Shown: positions 7,216-11,769 of the stretch, one piece after another
How positions within the stretch are numbered: the stretch's first letter is position 1
Layout: every line of letters begins with the position of its first letter
NCBI RefSeq assembly: GCF_905196875.1
Contig: NZ_CAJJWO010000108.1
Span: forward strand, 1-11,769
Direction of reading: 5' to 3'
Length of the DNA stretch: 11,769 nt
DNA from: an uncultured Parabacteroides sp.
GTDB taxonomy: Bacteria > Bacteroidota > Bacteroidia > Bacteroidales > Tannerellaceae
The notes under the pieces: generated by a model
What the model was told of the DNA's origin: nothing
Database searches by the model: none
Seen by the model: the letters and a program-made list of their open reading frames with translations, nothing else
Made by a program: the position numbers and the translations under genes

Positions 7216-7962
7216 TTACATATTCATGCCGCCGTCTACCTGGATCACCTGTCCGGATACATAAGCAGACAGATCGGAAGCAAGGAAGGTAGCCACATTA
7301 GCCACATCTTCTGTCGTACCGCCACGGCGCAAAGGAATTTTCTTGTTCCATTCTTCTCTTACCTCTTCCGGCAACTTAGCAGTCATATCGGTTATGATAA
7401 AGCCCGGAGCGATTGCGTTGGCACGGATACCGCGTGAACCCAGTTCCTGAGCAACCGATTTAGCCAGACCGATCATACCAGCTTTTGAAGCGGAATAGTT
7501 ACTCTGACCTGCGTTACCATGAACACCTACAACGGAAGACATGTTGATAATATTTCCGGCACGTTGTTTCATCATGATCGGAGTACAAGCATGGATGAAG
7601 TTAAATGCAGATTTCAGGTTTACGTTGAGCACAGCATCCCACTGGCCTTCGCTCATACGCATCATCAAACCGTCTTTTGTAATACCGGCGTTGTTTACGA
7701 GGATATCGATGCGACCGAAATCTTTCTGGATTTCAGCCACTACATTATGTGTATCTTCAAAGTTAGCTGCGTTAGAAGCATAACCTTTTGCTTTAACACC
7801 TAAAGCTTCAATTTCTTTCTGTGTCGCCTCACCGTTTTCGTCGATAACAAGGTCTGTAAATGCGATATTTGCACCTTCAGCGGCAAACTTCAAAGCAATG
7901 GCTTTACCAATACCACGTGCGGCACCGGTAACAATAGCTACTTTTCCTTCTAATAATTTCAT
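7216..7962 (-). CDS. fabG: 3-oxoacyl-ACP reductase (FabG-type short-chain dehydrogenase)
   Basis: 248 residues, the usual FabG length. A Rossmann nucleotide site TGAARGIG (12-19), NNAG (90-93) and the catalytic set Asn115, Ser143, Tyr156, Lys160 (YSASK) are all intact. It ends with the FabG-like PGFIITDMT, VATFLASD and VSGQVIQVDGG. The enzyme reduces 3-oxoacyl-ACP to 3-hydroxyacyl-ACP with NADPH in the cytoplasm. It lies 23 nt downstream of the KAS III gene and 1 nt upstream of rluA. The neighbour that makes 3-oxoacyl-ACP supports a FabG role over other SDR substrates, but whether it is the housekeeping copy is unknown. Confidence 0.93.
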   Translation of the reverse strand: MKLLEGKVAIVTGAARGIGKAIALKFAAEGANIAFTDLVIDENGEATQKEIEALGVKAKGYASNAANFEDTHNVVAEIQKDFGRIDILVNNAGITKDGLMMRMSEGQWDAVLNVNLKSAFNFIHACTPIMMKQRAGNIINMSSVVGVHGNAGQSNYSASKAGMIGLAKSVAQELGSRGIRANAIAPGFIITDMTAKLPEEVREEWNKKIPLRRGGTTEDVANVATFLASDLSAYVSGQVIQVDGGMNM

Positions 7963-7985
7963 AATACTTTTATTTTATGTCTTAA

Positions 7986-8930
7986 TTAACACTGAATTAA
8001 ACAGGCACCGGCCGAGTATCCTCCGCCGAATACGGTCAGACAAACCAAGTCGCCTTTTTTAAATGTCTTATCGTTCTGGGCATATACCAGGGCAGAACTA
8101 ACCGAACCTGTGTTTCCCAGTTCTTCGATGTTATGCAGGAATTTTTCTTCCGGCAGGTTCAACTGCTTAGCGATGTTAGACATGATACGCATATTAGCCT
8201 GATGACCGATAAAATAAGTCAGGTCATCCAATGTAAATCCGTTCTTCTCCAACAAATATACAGCATTCTTAGGCATATAGGTACAAGCCTGAATAAACAC
8301 GTCGCGACCTTCCGGCATCAAGATACCACCGTCGCGCGGACGTAATTGAACGCCTTCCGGACCTTTACCCAAGTGTCCTAAACCTTGCGTAAAGACTTCG
8401 AGTATGTGCGGATCATTCTCCGTCATACGTTCCTTCGATATAAAAAAAGCAGCTGCCGCATCGCCCCACAGGTGACCGGCTTTCGGATCCGTTTCATTAT
8501 AATAGGCAGAGTTCTTATCTGCGGAAAGGATCAGGGCTTTCGTTGCCTTTCCCATCGCAAAATAACCTTCCACCACCTCCAATGCGTTCAGAAAGGAGGA
8601 ACAGGCTGAAGACAAATACAACGCTTTTGCGTTTGTAATATTAAATTCACGCTGAGTATAATGAGCTGCAGTTGCTACTGTATCGTACGGCGAATAGGAA
8701 GCTGAGATAATTAAATCAACATCCGTAATGTCATAAGGTAATTTAGGCAGCGCGTTATGTACGGCTTCAATACCCATTGTACAAATAGTCTCTTCCGGTT
8801 TAGCTTTAGAACGGGTTTTAATGCCGGTTCTTTGTTCAATCCACTCGCTTGTCAACCCGTTTAATTCCAAAAAATGTTGGTTGTGTACCCGCTCTTCAGG
8901 CACATAAAACCCTGTTGCATTAATAAACAT
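7986..8930 (-). CDS. fabH: 3-oxoacyl-ACP synthase III (KAS III, FabH-like)
   Basis: 314 residues, thiolase fold. The catalytic triad is intact and at nearly the same numbers as Escherichia coli FabH: Cys110 (LYLSSACSSF), His243 (GHQAN) and Asn273 (NTGSVSSA). EQRTGIKTR (32-40) and the C-terminal FGGGYSAGACLIQC fit the family. KAS III condenses a short acyl-CoA primer with malonyl-ACP to start fatty-acid chains. The N-terminus (MFINATGFYVPEERV) lacks extensions. It lies 7 nt after the TetR gene and 23 nt before fabG, so synthase and reductase probably act on the same intermediate. Bacteroidales carry several KAS III paralogues, so this may serve a specialised acyl product rather than bulk synthesis. 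Confidence 0.9.
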   Translation of the reverse strand: MFINATGFYVPEERVHNQHFLELNGLTSEWIEQRTGIKTRSKAKPEETICTMGIEAVHNALPKLPYDITDVDLIISASYSPYDTVATAAHYTQREFNITNAKALYLSSACSSFLNALEVVEGYFAMGKATKALILSADKNSAYYNETDPKAGHLWGDAAAAFFISKERMTENDPHILEVFTQGLGHLGKGPEGVQLRPRDGGILMPEGRDVFIQACTYMPKNAVYLLEKNGFTLDDLTYFIGHQANMRIMSNIAKQLNLPEEKFLHNIEELGNTGSVSSALVYAQNDKTFKKGDLVCLTVFGGGYSAGACLIQC

Positions 8931-8937
8931 CTCTGGT

Positions 8938-9525
8938 TTACTTTATCTTTATTCCGTTGAATATTAAATTCATCACATTATCTCTTCTCTTTATTCGTTG
9001 GCTGATATTATCTCCCATAATACCCCTTATATAAGGAACTTCCAATCCCTTTAAGGCATGATGAAGCACAACCGCAGTAATTTCAGTATCGGGCATTTCA
9101 AAAATACCTTCCTTTACACCAGCATCCAGGATTCCTTTCAATAATTCAGTCTCCCGAATGTCAAAGCTCTTGCGAACTTTTTCCACACGCCAGATATCCC
9201 GAAAGAAGTTTGCTTTTAATGTCCCGTTACGAAACACTAGCGCCTTGATAGCATCCAGTCTTGCATAAATGAATGTCATCAGCTTCTCGTCGGCAGGCAA
9301 ATCCTTTCCGGCAACATCGAGTAACATCTTATATAATTTATCTAACTCCGACTCTACCACAGCCAGATAAATTTCATTCTTACTCTTGAAGTACGTATAT
9401 AACGTACGTCTGCCTTTCCGGGAAGCCTGTGCAATATCGTTCATTGTCGTATTATCAACCCCCATGCGGGCGAACAATTGCCTGGCCACATCCACCAACA
9501 TATCGCGTGTTTTAGAAACTGTCAT
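8938..9525 (-). CDS. TetR/AcrR-family transcriptional regulator heading the fabH-fabG operon
   Basis: 195 residues from ATG 9525 (MTVSKTRDML). Other in-frame ATGs lie at 9531, 9543 and 9549, and a TTG at 9564. The probable -7 element at 9562-9568 would leave almost no leader for the earliest ones, so the last is chosen with moderate certainty. The N-terminal helix-turn-helix is clear: VDVARQLFARMGVDNTTMND then IAQASRKGRRTLYTYFKSKNEIY. The rest (about 60-195) is a helical ligand-binding domain containing FRNGTLKANFFRDIWRVEKVRK. It probably represses its own operon and senses an acyl-CoA or other lipid-related ligand; this is inferred from position only. It is the first gene, 7 nt before fabH. 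Confidence 0.88.
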   Translation of the reverse strand: MTVSKTRDMLVDVARQLFARMGVDNTTMNDIAQASRKGRRTLYTYFKSKNEIYLAVVESELDKLYKMLLDVAGKDLPADEKLMTFIYARLDAIKALVFRNGTLKANFFRDIWRVEKVRKSFDIRETELLKGILDAGVKEGIFEMPDTEITAVVLHHALKGLEVPYIRGIMGDNISQRIKRRDNVMNLIFNGIKIK

Positions 9526-9561
9526 CGGCATCGTATTGCACATTTTCATTAAAACTGTGCG

Positions 9562-9568
9562 CAAAGTA
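9562..9568 (-). promoter_or_regulatory. Possible promoter of the tetR operon (TACTTTG)
   Basis: On the minus strand TACTTTG is one base shorter than TAnnTTTG; a TTGG lies about 21 nt upstream. It is the only promoter-like string before the regulator, and autoregulation would act here. No clear palindromic operator is seen beside it. Confidence 0.35.
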
Positions 9569-9618
9569 CCTAAAAAAGATTGGTTCTACCAAGTATATTA
9601 AAAAAAACTTGCAATAAA

Positions 9619-9649
9619 TTTGTTTTGTAAATGAAAAGCCTTACCTTTG
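9619..9649 (+). promoter_or_regulatory. Consensus promoter of the first tRNA-fMet
   Basis: TTTG (9619-9622), exactly 19 nt, TACCTTTG (9642-9649). A perfect Bacteroidales housekeeping promoter, 33 nt before the tRNA. The 12 nt after it (CACTCGCAATCA) are identical in the second copy. Confidence 0.9.
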
Positions 9650-9674
9650 CACTCGCAATCACACAATGATTGTA

Positions 9675-9760
<86 letters not shown>

Positions 9761-9764
<4 letters not shown>

Positions 9765-9794
9765 GTTTTCAGTAAACAACTGAAAACCTTTTTC
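9761..9794 (+). terminator. Intrinsic terminator of tRNA-fMet copy 1
   Basis: AAAGGTTTTCAGT (9761-9773) pairs perfectly with ACTGAAAACCTTT (9779-9791) around a 5-nt loop, followed by more T residues. It starts 6 nt after the tRNA. Confidence 0.9.
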
Positions 9795-9915
9795 TTTTTC
9801 AACTTCTCTAAGGTTTATTAGCCAAAATTAAACGATCAATTTATCCTCAGGCATGTTTATTGTAATGTATATGTATGGTTATCTACTGACATAAAGACTT
9901 AACAATATAAATAAT

Positions 9916-10827
9916 ATGGCATATATAGACTATTACAACATTCTTGGAGTAAACAAGGGAGCTTCTCAAGACGACATAAAGAAAGCGTACAAGAAGCTGG
10001 CTCGCAAATACCACCCCGACCTGAACCCAGGTGATCCCGACGCTCACCGGAAATTTCAGGAAATCAACGAAGCCAATGAAGTATTAAGCGATCCTGAAAA
10101 ACGGAAAAAATACGATCAATATGGCGAAAACTGGAAACATGCCGATCAGTTCGAGGCTCAACAACAGCAATACGGACAGTATCAGAACGGCGGTTTCGGT
10201 GGTGGCGGTGGAACTTACTGGAGTGCATCCGACGACGGAAGCGGATTCTCCGATTTCTTCGAATCGATGTTTGGCGGTAGAAGCGGTCGTAGCAGCGGTG
10301 GTGGTAACCACATGTTCCGTGGACAAGACTATACCGCTTCACTGAGCCTCTCCTTGACAGATGCGGCAAAGACACATAAACAGGTCATCACCGTTAACGG
10401 AAAGAACCTGCGTATCACTGTCCCGGCCGGTATCGCAGATGGGCAGACCATCAAATTAAAAGGCCAGGGAGGTCCGGGTGTAAACGGAGGTCCTGCCGGA
10501 GATCTGTACATTACTTTCAATATTACTGACGACAGCAGGTTCAAACGTGTCGGCGACGATCTATACCTTACCGTTCCTCTAAACCTGTACACCGCCATCC
10601 TGGGAGGCGAACAGATCGTGGAAACAATGGACAGTAAAGTGAAACTGAAAGTCGGCCCCGGCACCCAGAACAATACAAAGGTACGCCTGAAAGGCAAAGG
10701 TTTCCCTGTCTATAAGAAAGAAGGACAGTTCGGTGATCTGATAGTGACCTACTCTATCGAAATACCGACTAATCTGACGGACAAACAGAAAGAGTTGTTC
10801 CGCGAAATACAGAGTCTTAACCAATAA
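9916..10827 (+). CDS. cbpA: CbpA-like J-domain co-chaperone (class B DnaJ)
   Basis: 303 residues. An N-terminal J domain (about 4-70) carries the HPD motif at 33-35, needed to stimulate DnaK ATPase. A Gln- and Gly/Phe-rich linker (about 78-132; GGFGGGGG, FFESMFGGRSG) follows, then two beta-rich client-binding domains (about 138-215 and 216-300; VPAGIADGQTIKLKGQGGPG, then RLKGKGFP). The Cys-rich zinc finger of true DnaJ is absent, which makes it a CbpA/class B protein. It delivers unfolded clients to DnaK in the cytoplasm. Its start is 3 nt from a CbpM-like modulator gene downstream, a pairing that supports the CbpA name. The 120-nt gap before it holds no promoter that I can recognise. Confidence 0.93.
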   Translation: MAYIDYYNILGVNKGASQDDIKKAYKKLARKYHPDLNPGDPDAHRKFQEINEANEVLSDPEKRKKYDQYGENWKHADQFEAQQQQYGQYQNGGFGGGGGTYWSASDDGSGFSDFFESMFGGRSGRSSGGGNHMFRGQDYTASLSLSLTDAAKTHKQVITVNGKNLRITVPAGIADGQTIKLKGQGGPGVNGGPAGDLYITFNITDDSRFKRVGDDLYLTVPLNLYTAILGGEQIVETMDSKVKLKVGPGTQNNTKVRLKGKGFPVYKKEGQFGDLIVTYSIEIPTNLTDKQKELFREIQSLNQ

Positions 10828-10830
10828 AAC

Positions 10831-11154
10831 ATGAGTAGTATGCAAACAGATTTAATTATAGTCAACGAATATTGCCGGATATGTCATATTGAACCCTCCT
10901 TTATCTTTCGTCTGGAAGAAGGAGGATTGATCGAGATCCGTATTGTAGGAGGCGAAAAATTCTTACAGGCCTCCCAATTGCACGATATCGAAAGGTATAC
11001 GCGCATGTATTATGATCTGTCTATTAATTTCGAAGGAATAGATGCTATTCATCATCTGTTAAACCGTGTCAAGTCGATGCAGCAAGAGATCGGTCATCTG
11101 AGAAAGAAGCTAACGATATACGAAGCAAAAGATTTTGAAGAAAATGAATTATAG
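10831..11154 (+). CDS. cbpM: CbpM-like chaperone modulator (MerR-related)
   Basis: 107 residues; a second ATG at 10840 (MQTDLI) is also possible. The N-terminal part (VNEYCRICHIEPSFIFRLEEGGLIEI, about 11-36) resembles the MerR-type helix-turn-helix used in CbpM for protein binding, followed by FLQASQLHDIERYTRMYYDLSINFEGIDAIHHLL. It ends in a short coiled coil (about 78-100, RVKSMQQEIGHLRKKLTIYE) and an acidic tail. In Escherichia coli CbpM binds the J domain of CbpA and blocks its work with DnaK. The 3-nt gap to cbpA implies co-transcription and coupled translation. The assignment rests on size, position and pattern; direct similarity is modest by eye. Confidence 0.8.
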   Translation: MSSMQTDLIIVNEYCRICHIEPSFIFRLEEGGLIEIRIVGGEKFLQASQLHDIERYTRMYYDLSINFEGIDAIHHLLNRVKSMQQEIGHLRKKLTIYEAKDFEENEL

Positions 11155-11161
11155 CCTCAAC

Positions 11162-11205
11162 TGACACATTTACCTTACAATCAGCCAGGTAAATGTGTCA
11201 ATTTG
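11162..11205 (+). terminator. Probable terminator after cbpAM (14-bp perfect stem)
   Basis: TGACACATTTACCT (11162-11175) and AGGTAAATGTGTCA (11187-11200) are perfect reverse complements with an 11-nt loop, 7 nt after the cbpM stop. Only ATTTG follows, so the T tract is weak for an intrinsic terminator. Confidence 0.6.
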
Positions 11206-11267
11206 TCGCAAAACAAGCCTTTCTATCCCCTCTATAAGCGGAAAGACACAAACTATTTGTAAAATAA

Positions 11268-11298
11268 TTTGGTTTGTAAGAAATATTTCGTACCTTTG
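11268..11298 (+). promoter_or_regulatory. Consensus promoter of the second tRNA-fMet
   Basis: TTTG (11268-11271), exactly 19 nt, TACCTTTG (11291-11298), 32 nt before the tRNA. It has the same layout and 20 identical bases through the -7 and start region as copy 1. Confidence 0.9.
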
Positions 11299-11322
11299 CA
11301 CTCGCAATCAGGTAATGATAGC

Positions 11323-11408
<86 letters not shown>

Positions 11409-11412
<4 letters not shown>

Positions 11413-11440
11413 AGAATCAACAAGGTTGGTTCTCTTTTTT
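11409..11440 (+). terminator. Intrinsic terminator of tRNA-fMet copy 2
   Basis: AAAGAGAATCAAC (11409-11421) pairs with GTTGGTTCTCTTT (11425-11437), with one G-U pair and a 3-nt loop, followed by Ts. The stem length (13 bp) equals that of copy 1 but the sequence is unrelated beyond the first four bases. Confidence 0.9.
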
Positions 11441-11456
11441 ATCTTTTCGGGTTCAC

Positions 11457-11512
11457 GCATTCATTTCATACCCTTGTACAGCTTATTTTCTGTACAATAA
11501 CTATATGAATGC
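11457..11512. repeat. Nested inverted repeat of 56 bp
   Basis: The outer arms GCATTCAT (11457-11464) and ATGAATGC (11505-11512) enclose inner arms TTGTACAG (11474-11481) and CTGTACAA (11490-11497) around an 8-nt loop. Both arm pairs are perfect. It could be a cruciform, an operator or an RNA hairpin; it lies just beyond the fMet-2 terminator. Confidence 0.6.
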
Positions 11513-11523
11513 ACCTGTTTTTT

Positions 11524-11553
11524 GTATTCATCTTGCATTCACAGAGTATTCAT
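11524..11553. repeat. Three direct repeats GyATTCAy at 11-bp period
   Basis: GTATTCAT (11524), GCATTCAC (11535) and GTATTCAT (11546) fall on one DNA face. The same word forms the left outer arm of the nearby dyad (11457). Possible protein-binding sites. Confidence 0.45.
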
Positions 11554-11769
11554 TTCTCTTTCATATCTTCCACTTTATACCTCTATAACAGTCACTGCAT
11601 GAATAATCCGGTAGGTATCATCCCAACAATTAAGTTCTTTCTATAGGAAGATTAATTCCATACCTCCCCATTATTAAATAAATTTCTCCTTAGTATTAAA
11701 AAAGAAACATATAGCAGGGCAAACGCATTAGAAAATACAAAGACAATCAAGAAGTCTCAAAAAATCAAA
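11554..11769. other. AT-rich region without recognisable gene
   Basis: No open frame here has a known motif or a convincing start. The last 150 bases are A-rich. No TAnnTTTG promoter is seen on the plus strand. Together with the repeats before it, more than 320 bases after the tRNA-fMet terminator are non-coding as far as I can see. Confidence 0.5.

Noticed and set aside
10064..10375. Antisense open frames within cbpA (also 10084-10326 and 10329-10697)
   Set aside because: They arise from the Gly/Phe-rich and GC-biased codons of cbpA; the chaperone reading is unambiguous.

Overview
The window looks like chromosomal DNA from a gut member of the Bacteroidales, most likely Parabacteroides or a close Bacteroides relative. 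The evidence is the recurring promoter form (TTTG or TTG, about 19 nt, TAnnTTTG; for example TACCTTTG), the lack of strong Shine-Dalgarno sequences, secreted GH127- and GH43-type glycosidases, and a reverse-type rubrerythrin. The genus is inferred; no rRNA is present to settle it.

Layout, left to right. (1) 1-1507, minus: 5' two thirds of a secreted DUF1680 beta-L-arabinofuranosidase (GH127/GH146), running off the left edge. (2) 1538-1999: promoter of that gene, two hairpins, tRNA-Ser(CGA) on minus, a four-unit array of 13-bp near-palindromes at exact 23-bp spacing, and the rubrerythrin terminator. (3) 2026-3880: divergent rubrerythrin (minus) and class I fructose-bisphosphate aldolase (plus). 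(4) 3894-4863, plus: EamA/DMT exporter with its own promoter, convergent with (5) a secreted GH43 glycosidase (minus, 4883-6421). (6) 6540-9525, minus: tightly packed operon in the order TetR regulator, KAS III (FabH-like), FabG-like reductase, RluA-family pseudouridine synthase. It ends in a terminator whose hairpin also contains the upstream promoter element of the GH43 gene. (7) 9619-11440, plus: two nearly identical initiator tRNA-Met units (promoter, tRNA, terminator) flanking a cbpA-cbpM co-chaperone pair. (8) 11441-11769: AT-rich, no convincing gene, but with a nested inverted repeat and an 11-bp-phased direct repeat.

How the genes work together: most are ordinary housekeeping or accessory metabolism (oxygen defence, glycolysis/gluconeogenesis, fatty-acid elongation, RNA modification, protein folding, pentose-glycan breakdown). 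The two glycosidases fit an arabinose- or xylose-containing glycan diet, but no SusC/SusD pair lies near them, so this is not a visible polysaccharide utilisation locus. I see no clear phage, insertion sequence, CRISPR array or defence system. The least explained signals are the small non-coding structures: the 23-bp-period array, the nested dyad at the right end, and the duplicated tRNA-fMet unit bracketing cbpAM.
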